A stretch of 64,000 bases of DNA from Sandaracinus amylolyticus (GTDB taxonomy: Bacteria > Myxococcota_A > Polyangia > Polyangiales > Sandaracinaceae): assembly GCF_000737325.1 (NCBI RefSeq), contig NZ_CP011125.1:9672001-9736000 (forward strand). Reading direction: 5' to 3'. Both the position numbers and the translations under genes were made by a program. Positions 34,375 through 42,936 of this stretch are shown piece by piece (the first letter of the stretch is position 1; each line of letters opens with the position of its first letter). Under the pieces are notes generated by a model. That model did not search any database. It worked only from the letters and a program-made list of their open reading frames with translations, and was not told where the DNA came from.

Positions 34375-36354
34375 ATGCATCGCGCTCTCGTGCTCCGTGC
34401 GCTCGCAAGCATCTCGCTCTTGTCCTCGCTGGTCGCGGGGTGCGATTGCGGCGGCGATCCGCCGGGCGACGCGTGCGAGAGCTCGACGGACTGCCGCAGC
34501 ACGCAGGAGTGCATCGACGGGACGTGCGTCGCGCGCACCGACGGCGCGCGGCCCGGGCTCGACGCGTCGGGCGACTCGGGCGGCGCATGCGTCGACTTCG
34601 ACGGCGACGGGCGCTGCTCCGACGTCGACTGCGACGACATGGACGAGACGCGCGGCGGGCCCGAGCGCTGCGACGGAGTCGACAACGACTGCGACACCCG
34701 CACCGACGAAGGGCTCGTCGAGATCTGCGGCGGCTCGTGCAGTCCCTCGTGCGACGTCGAGACGATCCCCGGGGCCGGTGGATGGATGCCCGACGGGACG
34801 AACTCGGAGGGCGTGATCGTCGATCCGTCGGGCGCGCTCACGCTCGGCCGCACCGAGGCGACGTCGTTCTCGGTGTGGGTCGCCAACATGGACGACGGCA
34901 CCGTGAGCAAGATGGACTCGCGCACCAACCGCGAGCTCGCGCGGTACCCCACGGTCGGCGCGACTGCGCCCGCGGGATCGCGGCCGTGGAACGAGATGTG
35001 CGCGTGGACGCGCACCGGTGGCAACTGTCCTTCGCGCACCGCGGTCGATCAGAACTTCGACGCGTACGTCGCGAACCGTGCGTTCTACGCGCAGGGCACG
35101 GTCACGAAGGTCGCGAACCGCGAAGAGGATTGCGTCGATCGCAACGCGAACGGGGTGATCGACACCTCGCGCGATCTGAACGGCGACGGGACGATCGACA
35201 TCGCGACGGCGGAGTTCGTCGGCGTCGAGGACGAGTGCATCCTGTGGACCACGGCGGTGGGTGCCGACAACGCGTGGCCGCGCGCGCTCGCGATCGGCGT
35301 CGCGCCGCCCGACGCGCTGGTCGGTGACGTGTGGGTCGGCACGTTCGAGGGGCGTCAGGCGTGTCGGCTGAGCCCGGTCGACGGCAGCACGATCAACTGC
35401 GTCGCGATCAACAACCTGCAGCCCTACGGCGCGGTGTCGGACTCGATGGGCCGCATCTGGTTCGTCGATCGCAGCGGCGCGCGGCGCGACATCCTCGGCT
35501 ACGTCGACGCGGGCGGCACGACGTTCACGCCCGCCGCGCCGGTGCCCGACGCGGGGTTCCCGCCGAACCTGCAGGCGTATGGGATCACCGTCGACGCCGA
35601 CGGTCGCATCTACATCGCGAGCAGCGCGAGCGATCCGCCGATCCTCCGCTACGACCCGGCGACGATGACGTGGGAGAGCGCGACGCTGCCGCTCGGCGGA
35701 ACGCCGCGCGGTGTCGCGGCCGACGAGATGTATCTCTGGGTCGGCATCAGCCACGAGTCGCAGGCCTTCACCGGTGCGCTCAGCGATCGCGTGGAGCAGC
35801 TGCGCCTCAGCGACCTCTCGCACGTCGCGACGCACCGCATCCCGACCGGACGCCAGCCGGTGGGCGTCGGCGTGTCGTTCGACGGATCGGTGTGGGCGAT
35901 CTGCCAGGGGACGAACTCGGCGTCGCGCCTCGATCCGATGACCGGCGCCTGGATCGAGCACGGCGTCGGGCTCCATCCCTACACGTACAGCGACTTCATC
36001 GGGTTCGGGCTCAACGTCTTCGCCGAGCCGCGCGGGCGTTATCGCTTCCGCCAGACCGGGTGCGAGGCGGGCGAGTTCGGATCGCAGCGCTGGCTCGGCG
36101 CGCGCGTCAACGCGGAGATCCCGGCGAGCACCGAGGTCACGCTCTGGGTGCGCGTCGGCAACACGCCCGAGGAGGTCGAGGCCGCGACGTTCATCGGGCC
36201 CTTCCCCGCGCCGATCGCGAATTTCGCGGGCCCGCCCGGCCCGATCCCGCAGGGACGCATCATCGAGGTCGAGATCCGGCTCGTGACGATGGACCGCCGC
36301 GTCGCGCCGCGCGTGATGTCGATCGAGCTCGCCGGCGAGTGCACCGGATCGTGA
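34375..36354 (+). CDS. MopE-motif lipoprotein with beta-propeller
   Basis: A 659-aa lipoprotein (LVAGC, Cys23). Residues about 25-125 are Cys-rich and contain a calcium-like acidic motif (DFDGDGRCSDVDCDD) and the MopE-type CDGVDNDCD signature common in myxobacterial surface proteins. From about 150 to 540, repeated blades (SVWVANMDDGTVSKMD, GDVWVGTFEGRQACRL, GRIYIASSASDPPILRYD, YLWVGISHES, SVWAICQGTNSASRLD) indicate an NHL/Vgb-like propeller. A C-terminal beta domain follows. Probably surface exposed; ligand unknown. The stop overlaps the GTG of the thioesterase gene (GTGA). Confidence 0.75.
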   Translation: MHRALVLRALASISLLSSLVAGCDCGGDPPGDACESSTDCRSTQECIDGTCVARTDGARPGLDASGDSGGACVDFDGDGRCSDVDCDDMDETRGGPERCDGVDNDCDTRTDEGLVEICGGSCSPSCDVETIPGAGGWMPDGTNSEGVIVDPSGALTLGRTEATSFSVWVANMDDGTVSKMDSRTNRELARYPTVGATAPAGSRPWNEMCAWTRTGGNCPSRTAVDQNFDAYVANRAFYAQGTVTKVANREEDCVDRNANGVIDTSRDLNGDGTIDIATAEFVGVEDECILWTTAVGADNAWPRALAIGVAPPDALVGDVWVGTFEGRQACRLSPVDGSTINCVAINNLQPYGAVSDSMGRIWFVDRSGARRDILGYVDAGGTTFTPAAPVPDAGFPPNLQAYGITVDADGRIYIASSASDPPILRYDPATMTWESATLPLGGTPRGVAADEMYLWVGISHESQAFTGALSDRVEQLRLSDLSHVATHRIPTGRQPVGVGVSFDGSVWAICQGTNSASRLDPMTGAWIEHGVGLHPYTYSDFIGFGLNVFAEPRGRYRFRQTGCEAGEFGSQRWLGARVNAEIPASTEVTLWVRVGNTPEEVEAATFIGPFPAPIANFAGPPGPIPQGRIIEVEIRLVTMDRRVAPRVMSIELAGECTGS

Positions 36355-36779
36355 GCGAGCACGAGGAGCGACGGCCGCGCATCGAGGCCGCGGAGTTCGA
36401 GGCGCTGATTCACCAGACGATCCCGCTGACGCGCATCCTGCCGTTCCGGGTGCAGGAGCTGGACTGGGGAAGCGCAACCATCCGGTTGCTGTTCTCCGAT
36501 CAGCAGCTGCGCGCGGGCGGGACGATCAACGGGCCCACGATGATGACGCTGGCCGACACCGCGCTCTACGCCGCGGTGCTGACGCGCATCGGGATGGAGC
36601 CGCTCGCGGTGACGAGCGATCTCACCATCCACTTCCTCCGCAAGCCCGAGCCGCGGGATCTGATCGGGCGCGCGACGGTGCTGCGCGCAGGACGGCGCAT
36701 CGCGGTCGGCACGATCGAGATCTCGAGCGTCGATGGACCGCTCGTCGCGCACGCGACGGGCAGCTACGCACTGCCGTGA
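36351..36779 (+). CDS. PaaI-type hotdog-fold thioesterase
   Basis: A 142-aa hotdog protein. NGPTMMTLADTALYAAVL is the PaaI/4HBT helix with the catalytic-type acidic residue, followed by TSDLTIHFLRKPEPRDLIGRATVLRAGRRIAVGTIEI. Such enzymes hydrolyse acyl-CoA thioesters. Typical length is 130-150 aa. GTG start overlaps the preceding stop, and its own stop overlaps the next GTG, so three genes form a tightly coupled unit. Substrate unknown. Confidence 0.85.
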   Translation: MSEHEERRPRIEAAEFEALIHQTIPLTRILPFRVQELDWGSATIRLLFSDQQLRAGGTINGPTMMTLADTALYAAVLTRIGMEPLAVTSDLTIHFLRKPEPRDLIGRATVLRAGRRIAVGTIEISSVDGPLVAHATGSYALP

Positions 36780-37345
36780 GCGACACGAAGCCCGCGCGCA
36801 CCAAGTGGCTGCGCATCGGCGCGCTGATCGCGCTCACGGTCGCGCTGATCGCGATCGGTCACGCGACCGGCGTGACCGAGCACCTCACGCGCGAGCGCAT
36901 CCAGGCGACGATGCTCGAGCTCGGCGCGCTCGGGTTCCTCGCGTACCTCGCGATGTTCTCGGTCGGCGAGCTGGTGCACGTGCCGGGCATGGTGTTCGTC
37001 GCCGCGGCGATCCTCGCGTACGGGCCGGTGATGGGCTTCGCCGCGGGGATGGTGGGCGCGCTCGTGTCGCTGACGATCTCGTTCTACGTGGTGCGCACGG
37101 TCGGAGGTCAGCCGCTCGGCGACGTCCAGCGACCGATGCTGAAGCGCATGCTCGCGCACCTCGACGAGCGACCGATCGTGACGATCGCGGTGCTGCGCCT
37201 GCTCGTGCAGATGCTGCCCGCGCTCAACTACGCGCTCGCCATGAGCAAGGTGCGCTTCCGCGACTACCTCGTGGGCTCGATGCTCGGGCTCGTGCCGGTG
37301 ATCGCGATCGCGGCGTTCGCGTTCGACTGGCTCTTCGCGCGCTGA
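36776..37345 (+). CDS. VTT-domain (TVP38/TMEM64/DedA-like) membrane protein
   Basis: A 189-aa inner-membrane protein with about five hydrophobic segments. The VTT (SNARE-associated) core is seen in VHVPGMVFVAAAILAYGPVMGF and the closing helices RLLVQMLPALNYALAMSKVRFRDYLVGSMLG. Proteins of this group are lipid scramblases or small-ion/lipid transporters. GTG start overlapping the thioesterase stop. Its stop is directly adjacent to the stop of the convergent nhaA gene. Confidence 0.85.
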   Translation: MSDTKPARTKWLRIGALIALTVALIAIGHATGVTEHLTRERIQATMLELGALGFLAYLAMFSVGELVHVPGMVFVAAAILAYGPVMGFAAGMVGALVSLTISFYVVRTVGGQPLGDVQRPMLKRMLAHLDERPIVTIAVLRLLVQMLPALNYALAMSKVRFRDYLVGSMLGLVPVIAIAAFAFDWLFAR

Positions 37346-38722
37346 TCAGTGCGTCGTCGACGCTTCGGCCTCCGACTCGGTCGCGGCCTGGTCGACGTCG
37401 CGGATGCGCGTGAGCGCGACGCGCCCGAACACGAGGCCGAGCACCGCCGCGGAGATCGAGCCGACGAGGATCGCGAGCTTCGCGGCCTCGAGCAGCGCGC
37501 CTTCGAACGCGAGCTCCGCGACGAAGAGGCTCATCGTGAACCCGATGCCGCCGACCAGCGCGACCGTCACCACGCCGCGCCAGGTCACGCCGCGCGGCAA
37601 CGTCGCGAGCCCGAGCCGCACCGCGAGCCAGCTCCCGCCCGCGATGCCGATCGTCTTGCCCGCGACGAGCCCGAGCGCGATGCCCCACGACATCCACACC
37701 GCGTCGGCCGCGATCTCGGTCGCGCCGATGCTCACGCCGGCGTTCGCGAACGCGAAGAGCGGCATCACGACGAACGCGACCCAGCGGTGGCACGCGTGCT
37801 GGAGCGCGTCGACGGGCGCGACCGACTCGCGCCGCGCGTGATCGAGCGCGTCGAGGTGATCGTGGCCGAGCGACGCGGCTGCGCGCTCCGCGGCAGCGAC
37901 GAGCTCCGCGCTGCCGTACCACGCGCGCGTGGGCGTCATCAGCCCGACGATCACCCCGGCGAGCGTCGCGTGCACCCCCGCCGCGTGCAGCCCCTGCCAC
38001 ACCGCCGCGCCGGGGATCACGTAGGCGAGCGCGCGTCGCGCGCCCGCGGCCTGCAGCAGCAGGATCCCCACGACGCCGAGCGCGGCGAGCGCGAGCCCGG
38101 TCGCGTCGAACCCCGACGAGTAGAAGACGCCGATCACCAGGATCGCGCCCACGTCGTCGATCACCGCGAGCGCGAGCAGGAGGATGCGCAGCCCGGGGCT
38201 CACGCGATCGCGCAGCAACGTGAGCACGCCGACCGCGAACGCGATGTCGGTCGCCATCGGCACGCCCCAGCCCGACGAGGTCGTGCGCCCCGCGTTGAGC
38301 GCGAGGTACACGGCCGCCGGCACGAGCATGCCGCCGAGCGCCGCCGCGAGCGGCAGCGCCGCGCGTCTCGGCTCGCTCAGCTCGCCGCGCGCGATCTCGC
38401 GACGGATCTCGAGGCCGACGACGAAGAAGAAGAACGTCATCAGCACCTCGTTCACGACGAAGTGCAGCGACGCGGCGAACGTGGTGCCGCCGAGGTGCAC
38501 GCCGATCGGCGTCGCCCAGAGCGCGTGATAGCGCGCGGCCCACGGCGAGTTCGCCCAGACGAGCGCGGCGGTGGTCGCGACGAGCAGGATCGCGCCGCTC
38601 GCGACCTCGGTCGCGAGGAACGCCTCGACCGGGCGCGTCACGGTGCGCACCGCGCGGCGGATCGGCTGCCACGCCTCGGGAGGCGCGGACGATGGGGTGC
38701 GCTGATGGATCGATCGAGACAT
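37346..38722 (-). CDS. nhaA: Na+/H+ antiporter NhaA
   Basis: A 458-aa membrane antiporter exchanging Na+ or Li+ for protons. It has the conserved FFFFVVGLEIRRE, the pore motif MATDIAFAVGVL and the ion-binding Asp pair in LAVIDDVGAILVI. Late helices include FVVMPLFAFANAGV and VALVGGIGFTMSLF with the Lys-containing GLVAGKTIGI. Length is longer than E. coli NhaA (388) because of an N-terminal cytoplasmic tail of about 25 residues and a hydrophilic loop (about 255-290) rich in Ala/His/Asp. It regulates internal sodium and pH. Confidence 0.93.
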   Translation of the reverse strand: MSRSIHQRTPSSAPPEAWQPIRRAVRTVTRPVEAFLATEVASGAILLVATTAALVWANSPWAARYHALWATPIGVHLGGTTFAASLHFVVNEVLMTFFFFVVGLEIRREIARGELSEPRRAALPLAAALGGMLVPAAVYLALNAGRTTSSGWGVPMATDIAFAVGVLTLLRDRVSPGLRILLLALAVIDDVGAILVIGVFYSSGFDATGLALAALGVVGILLLQAAGARRALAYVIPGAAVWQGLHAAGVHATLAGVIVGLMTPTRAWYGSAELVAAAERAAASLGHDHLDALDHARRESVAPVDALQHACHRWVAFVVMPLFAFANAGVSIGATEIAADAVWMSWGIALGLVAGKTIGIAGGSWLAVRLGLATLPRGVTWRGVVTVALVGGIGFTMSLFVAELAFEGALLEAAKLAILVGSISAAVLGLVFGRVALTRIRDVDQAATESEAEASTTH

Positions 38723-38811
38723 GCCGCTCCGCGAGCACGAGGCTCGGAGCGGCTGGCGGCCCGACCAGCCGGGGTGACCTGCGGCGACGACACCGCACCC
38801 GACGAGTTGTG

Positions 38812-38823
38812 GAACGAGCGTTC
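38812..38823. promoter_or_regulatory. GAACG-AG-CGTTC inverted repeat
   Basis: Five-base perfect arms around AG, in the 136-base gap between nhaA and the MFS gene. It shares its arms with the palindromes at 3626 and 45651 and may belong to the same TetR-type regulon, but at this length a chance match is possible. Confidence 0.3.
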
Positions 38824-38858
38824 ACGAGTAGCGGACGCGCCGACGAGGCGCAAGCTCG

Positions 38859-40070
38859 TCAGCCCACTTCGGGCGTCGCTTCTTCGCGATGACGGCGCGC
38901 GATCGCGCGCATCTGCGGGCTCGCCGCGACGAAGAGCAGCGCGATGCCGATCAGTGCCGCGCCGGTGCCGTAGGGCAGCTCCTGGTGCAGCTCGTAGAGC
39001 GCGGTGCCGACCAGCGGGCCGAAGAGGCGACCGAGGCCCTGCGCGCTGTTGTTGAGCCCCGCGACCTGGCCCTGCTCGTCGTCGTGCACCGCGAGCGACA
39101 TCGCGCTCGTCACGCCGGGCAGTGCGAGCCCCTGACCGAAGCCCTGCAGGCCCATGCCGAGCACGATCCATCCGTACTCGCGCGCGAGCATCAGCGTGAG
39201 GAGCCCCGCGATCGTGATCGGCAGCCCCGCGATCACCAACGTCGTCGGCGCGACGCGCATCCGCCGCGCGAGCCCGCCCTGCACCGCGACCGCGACCACG
39301 CCGTAGACGAAGAGCGCGCCGCCCATCCAGAGCGGCGTGTCCTCGCGCGTCAGGTGCAGCCGATCCTCGACGAGGAACGCGACGGTCTGCTCCATCAGCA
39401 CGGTCGCGCCGGTCGTCACGGCGGCGACGAGCAGGAGCGGCCACGCGCGGCGCGCGACGTCGCCGAGGCGCGCGGGCGGACGCTCGCTGGGCTCGCGACG
39501 AGGCGGCTCGGGCAGGCGCGCCCACACGAGGATCGCGTTGAGCGCGCCGAACGCGGTCGAGAGCCAGATCGGCGCGGTGAGCCCGAAGAAGTGCGCGACG
39601 GTGCCGCCGATCACCGGGCCGAAGATGATCGCGAGGCCGAACGCGGCGCCGATCACCGCCATGCCCGACGTGCGGTTCTCGCGCGTCGTGAGATCCGCGG
39701 CGTACGCCTGCGCCGTGGGCAACATCGCGCTCGCGAACGCGCCGCCGATCACGCGCGCGCCGAGCATCAGCGCGAAGAGCGCGAGCGGCGGCACGACCTG
39801 CATGCGGCCGACCTCGGCGGCCGCGCCGAGCAGCCCGAACGCGAGCGCGAACCCGCACACGCCGACGAGGAGGATCTTCTTGCGCCCCGCGGTCTCGCTG
39901 CGCTTGCCCCACCACGGCGAGAGCAGGAGCTGCATCAGCGCGTAGCTCGTCGAGAGCGCGCCGATCTGGGTGTCGGAGAGGCCGAGATCGCGACCGAGCG
40001 GGCCGATCACCGGGAACAGCACCGAGAGCCCGAGGATGCTGTTGAAGATGGTGACGAAGAGGAGGCCCAT
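38859..40070 (-). CDS. MFS transporter (drug-efflux-like)
   Basis: A 403-aa major-facilitator protein with 12 hydrophobic segments and a central cytoplasmic loop (about 185-205). Motif A appears after helix 2 (SPWWGKRSETAGRKKIL) and the ARVIGGAFASAMLPTAQAYAADLT stretch matches the helix 4-5 region of TetA-like proton antiporters. It likely exports a small toxic or natural product. Substrate unknown. It is divergent from plsX with a 59-base gap. Confidence 0.88.
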   Translation of the reverse strand: MGLLFVTIFNSILGLSVLFPVIGPLGRDLGLSDTQIGALSTSYALMQLLLSPWWGKRSETAGRKKILLVGVCGFALAFGLLGAAAEVGRMQVVPPLALFALMLGARVIGGAFASAMLPTAQAYAADLTTRENRTSGMAVIGAAFGLAIIFGPVIGGTVAHFFGLTAPIWLSTAFGALNAILVWARLPEPPRREPSERPPARLGDVARRAWPLLLVAAVTTGATVLMEQTVAFLVEDRLHLTREDTPLWMGGALFVYGVVAVAVQGGLARRMRVAPTTLVIAGLPITIAGLLTLMLAREYGWIVLGMGLQGFGQGLALPGVTSAMSLAVHDDEQGQVAGLNNSAQGLGRLFGPLVGTALYELHQELPYGTGAALIGIALLFVAASPQMRAIARRHREEATPEVG

Positions 40071-40129
40071 TCGGAGGGCGACATCCTACGTGGAGCACGA
40101 TTCGTGTCGAGGCGTGTACGCTGCGCGTC

Positions 40130-41149
40130 GTGATCCGCGTGGCGCTCGACGTGATGGGCTCCGATCACGGGCCCGAGGCGACGGTCGGTGGGGCGGCGAC
40201 GATCAGCACGTCGCCGAGCGCGCCGCAGCTGGTGCTCGTGGGCGACGAAGGCGCGATCCGCGCCCAGCTCGCGAAGCGCGAGCACGACCCGTCGAAGATC
40301 CGCGTCGCGCACGCGGGCCAGGTGTGCGGCATGGACGACAAGCCGAAGGAGACGCTCGACGCGCGGCCGGACGCGTCGGTGCTCGTCGCGGCGCGCCTCG
40401 TGAAGAGCGGCGAGGCGGACGTGCTCGTGAGCGCGGGCAACACCGGCGCGGTGACGCTCGCGTGCGCGCGCACGTTCGAGCGACTGCCGGGCGTGGGGCG
40501 TGCCGCGCTCGGCGCGGTGGTGCCGACCGAGCGACGTCGCGGCGAGAAGCGCGATCCCTTCTCGCTGCTGCTCGACGCGGGGCTGACGCTCGAGGTGAGC
40601 GCGGACGATCTGGTCGCGTTCGCGCTGATGGGCTCGGCGTACGCGCAGCGCATCTCGAAGAACCCGCGGCCGCGCGTGGCGCTGCTCTCGATCGGCAGCG
40701 AGGCGAGCAAGGGCACCGCGGCGATCGTCGAGGCGCACGCGCGCTTGTCGCGCAGCACGCAGATCGACTTCATCGGGAACATCGAGGGGATGGACATCCC
40801 GCGCGGCACCGCGGACGTGGTGGTCACGGGCGGGTTCACCGGGAACATCGTGCTCAAGATGCTCGAGGGCATCAGCGAGACGGTGATGCGCCTGGCGCGC
40901 GCGGCGGGGGAGGCGAGCGTTCGCTACAAGGCCGGTCTCGCGCTGCTCGCGCCCGCGATCCAGAAGGTGCGCGAGGTGACGGACTGGGAGCAGTACGGCG
41001 GGGTGCCGATCCTCGGGTTCGATCGGCTGTGCATCAAGGCGCACGGGCGCAGCACCGAGCGCGCGATCGCGAACGCGCTGAAGGTCGCGACGATCACCGC
41101 GCGCACCGACCTCGTGAGCGCGATGCGCACCGCGCTCGCCAACGCCTGA
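40130..41149 (+). CDS. plsX: Phosphate acyltransferase PlsX
   Basis: A 339-aa enzyme that makes acyl-phosphate from acyl-ACP for membrane phospholipid synthesis (with PlsY). Start MIRVALDVMGSDHGPEATVGGA is diagnostic. Also present are VLVSAGNTGA, LSIGSEASKGT, FIGNIEGMDIPRGTADVVVTGGFTGN and GVPILGFDRLCIKAHGRS. GTG start. PlsX usually sits beside rpmF and fabH; here it is detached from both, and the KAS III-like gene at 20.3 kb is not its neighbour. Followed three bases later by the SnoaL-like gene, so probably co-transcribed. Confidence 0.95.
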   Translation: MIRVALDVMGSDHGPEATVGGAATISTSPSAPQLVLVGDEGAIRAQLAKREHDPSKIRVAHAGQVCGMDDKPKETLDARPDASVLVAARLVKSGEADVLVSAGNTGAVTLACARTFERLPGVGRAALGAVVPTERRRGEKRDPFSLLLDAGLTLEVSADDLVAFALMGSAYAQRISKNPRPRVALLSIGSEASKGTAAIVEAHARLSRSTQIDFIGNIEGMDIPRGTADVVVTGGFTGNIVLKMLEGISETVMRLARAAGEASVRYKAGLALLAPAIQKVREVTDWEQYGGVPILGFDRLCIKAHGRSTERAIANALKVATITARTDLVSAMRTALANA

Positions 41150-41152
41150 GCC

Positions 41153-41653
41153 ATGCGCGCGGCGCATCGCTCCGATGCGCGCGATGCGTTCGACGCATCG
41201 CTCGTCGGGATCCACGACGAGCACATGGCCCCGAACGAGATCGTCGACTGGTTCACGCGGATCTGGGCGGATCCGCCGGCACACGGGTTCCGCTTCCTCG
41301 AGCCCTTCTCGCCGGACGTCGAGCTGATCGCGCCGCTCGCCGGGCGTACGCGAGGACGCGAAGCGGGGTACGCCGCGTTCCGGCGCACGTTCGCGCTCTT
41401 TCCCGATCTGCGCGCCGAGGTGCACGCGTGGGGCGCGAGCGAGGACCACGTCTGGATCTCGATGACGTTCCACACGCGCGACCTCTCGTGGCCCTCGGTC
41501 GACGTGCTGATGCTCACCGACGGCGTCGTGACCGCGCGTCGCGCGTACTTCGATCCGCTGCGGGTGGTCGCGTACGTGCTGCGCCGTCCGGCGCTCGCGT
41601 GGCGTTGGGTGCGCATCCGCCGTGCGCGCGGCGCGCCGCCGTGGCCGGGGTGA
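41153..41653 (+). CDS. SnoaL/NTF2-like protein
   Basis: A 166-aa protein of the NTF2-like fold (IVDWFTRIWADPP, FSPDVELIAPLAG, GREAGYAAFRRTFALFPDL, VDVLMLTDGVVTARRAYFDPL). The pattern of small polyketide-cyclase-like enzymes is clear but no catalytic residues can be fixed. The first 24 residues are not typical, and the ATG at 41225 (MAPNEIVDWF) may be the true start. It follows plsX closely. Confidence 0.7.
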   Translation: MRAAHRSDARDAFDASLVGIHDEHMAPNEIVDWFTRIWADPPAHGFRFLEPFSPDVELIAPLAGRTRGREAGYAAFRRTFALFPDLRAEVHAWGASEDHVWISMTFHTRDLSWPSVDVLMLTDGVVTARRAYFDPLRVVAYVLRRPALAWRWVRIRRARGAPPWPG

Positions 41654-41736
41654 TCGACGATCCGGGATCTCGGGTGTACATCGGGCGCGAGCGGTCCACG
41701 GACTGCGAAGGATCCCGGGAGCAAGGTGAGGTCCAC

Positions 41737-42579
41737 GTGAAGCCGGTGATGAAGCCCGCCGAGGCGCTGCCCTTCTTCTTCGATCGCGACGCGCTGCTCG
41801 AGGTCGCGCGCGAGCGCGCGACAGTCCACCAGGAGAACGCGCCGTTCCCTCACACCGTCATCGACGGGCTCTTCCCGACCGAGCTGCTCGAGCGCGTGCT
41901 CTCGGAGTTCCCGTCGCCGCGCACCGAGGGCTGGGAGCGCTACGACGATCCGCTGCAGAAGAAGCTCGGATCGCGCGACGAGGAGCGGCTCGGACCGACG
42001 ACGCGTCTCTTCCTGCACGAGCTCAACTCGGCGCCGTTCATCCAGTTCCTCGAAGAGCTCACGGGCATCCGCGGGCTCGTGCCGGACCCGTGGTACGAGG
42101 GCGGCGGCCTGCACCAGATCGAGCGCGGCGGGATGCTCAAGGTCCACGTCGACTTCAACAAGCACACGCTCTTGAAGCTCGATCGCCGCATCAACGTGCT
42201 CGTCTATCTCAACAAGGACTGGGACGAGGCGTGGGGCGGGCACCTGGAGCTCTGGGACACCGAGATGAAGAAGGCGGAGCACAAGATCGCGCCGCTCTTC
42301 AACCGCATGGTCGTGTTCAACACGACCGACTTCGCGAACCACGGTCACCCCGATCCGCTGCAGTGCCCGGCCGAGCGCCAGCGTCGCTCGCTCGCGCTCT
42401 ACTACTACTCGAACGGGCGCCCGGCGTCGGAGGTCGCGGCGTCGCACACGACGATCTTCAAGCGACGACCCGGTGAGTCGATCCCGCTGACGTTGAGCGA
42501 GGTCGGCGAGAACCTGCTCCCGCCGATCCTGCTGGACGCGATTCGGCGCGCGGGGTTCGTTCGGTCTCGCAAGGGATAG
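41737..42579 (+). CDS. 2-Oxoglutarate/Fe(II)-dependent oxygenase
   Basis: A 280-aa prolyl-4-hydroxylase-type oxygenase. The iron triad is visible: His137 and Asp139 in KVHVDFN, and the distal His in FANHGHPDP (His202). A 2-oxoglutarate-binding Arg lies in RQRRSLALYYY (Arg216 or 217). The double-stranded beta-helix core spans about 115-230. This subgroup (NHGHPDP then SLALYYY) often occurs near glycan or cell-surface genes and may hydroxylate a protein or sugar; no target is visible here. GTG 41737 has AAGGTGAG upstream; ATG 41749 is possible. Confidence 0.85.
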   Translation: MKPVMKPAEALPFFFDRDALLEVARERATVHQENAPFPHTVIDGLFPTELLERVLSEFPSPRTEGWERYDDPLQKKLGSRDEERLGPTTRLFLHELNSAPFIQFLEELTGIRGLVPDPWYEGGGLHQIERGGMLKVHVDFNKHTLLKLDRRINVLVYLNKDWDEAWGGHLELWDTEMKKAEHKIAPLFNRMVVFNTTDFANHGHPDPLQCPAERQRRSLALYYYSNGRPASEVAASHTTIFKRRPGESIPLTLSEVGENLLPPILLDAIRRAGFVRSRKG

Positions 42580-42681
42580 GCCCCGGCGTGCGGCGGGTGG
42601 GGCCCCGAGACGACCGTACGCGCTCTCGTTCTCGTCCGACGTGCTCGATCGTGCTCGAGCACGCGACCGAGCGCGGCGCGA

Positions 42682-42936
42682 TCAGCCTTCGTCGGGCGTC
42701 GCGGTCGTCGCCTGCTCGGTCGACGGCTGGGCTGCGTCACCCGGCTCGGCGGCCGCGCGCTCGTCGTCGACGTGCAGGTTCACGTCCATCGTCACCTGCA
42801 CCGGCGCGACGGAGATCGGCTCGACACGCACCGCGTGCGAGAAGCACCCGGACGTGACGACCGGGAGCGAGACGAGCCCGAGCGCGACCAGCGCGCGGCG
42901 AGCGTTGCGAACGAACGACATCGACGACGTCTTCAT
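42682..42936 (-). CDS. ynbE: YnbE-like small lipoprotein
   Basis: An 84-aa lipoprotein: signal sequence with a loose lipobox (VTSGC, Cys31), then a short beta segment VRVEPISVAPVQVTMDVNLHV and an acidic, Ala/Thr-rich tail. YnbE of enterobacteria has the same layout (lipidated Cys then a strand ending in IxLNVxI) and stacks into fibrils that join the C-terminus of YdbH to the outer membrane. The ATG overlaps the YdbH stop (ATGA), the same order as E. coli ydbH-ynbE. The -3 residue of the lipobox is Thr, not the usual Leu. Confidence 0.65.
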   Translation of the reverse strand: MKTSSMSFVRNARRALVALGLVSLPVVTSGCFSHAVRVEPISVAPVQVTMDVNLHVDDERAAAEPGDAAQPSTEQATTATPDEG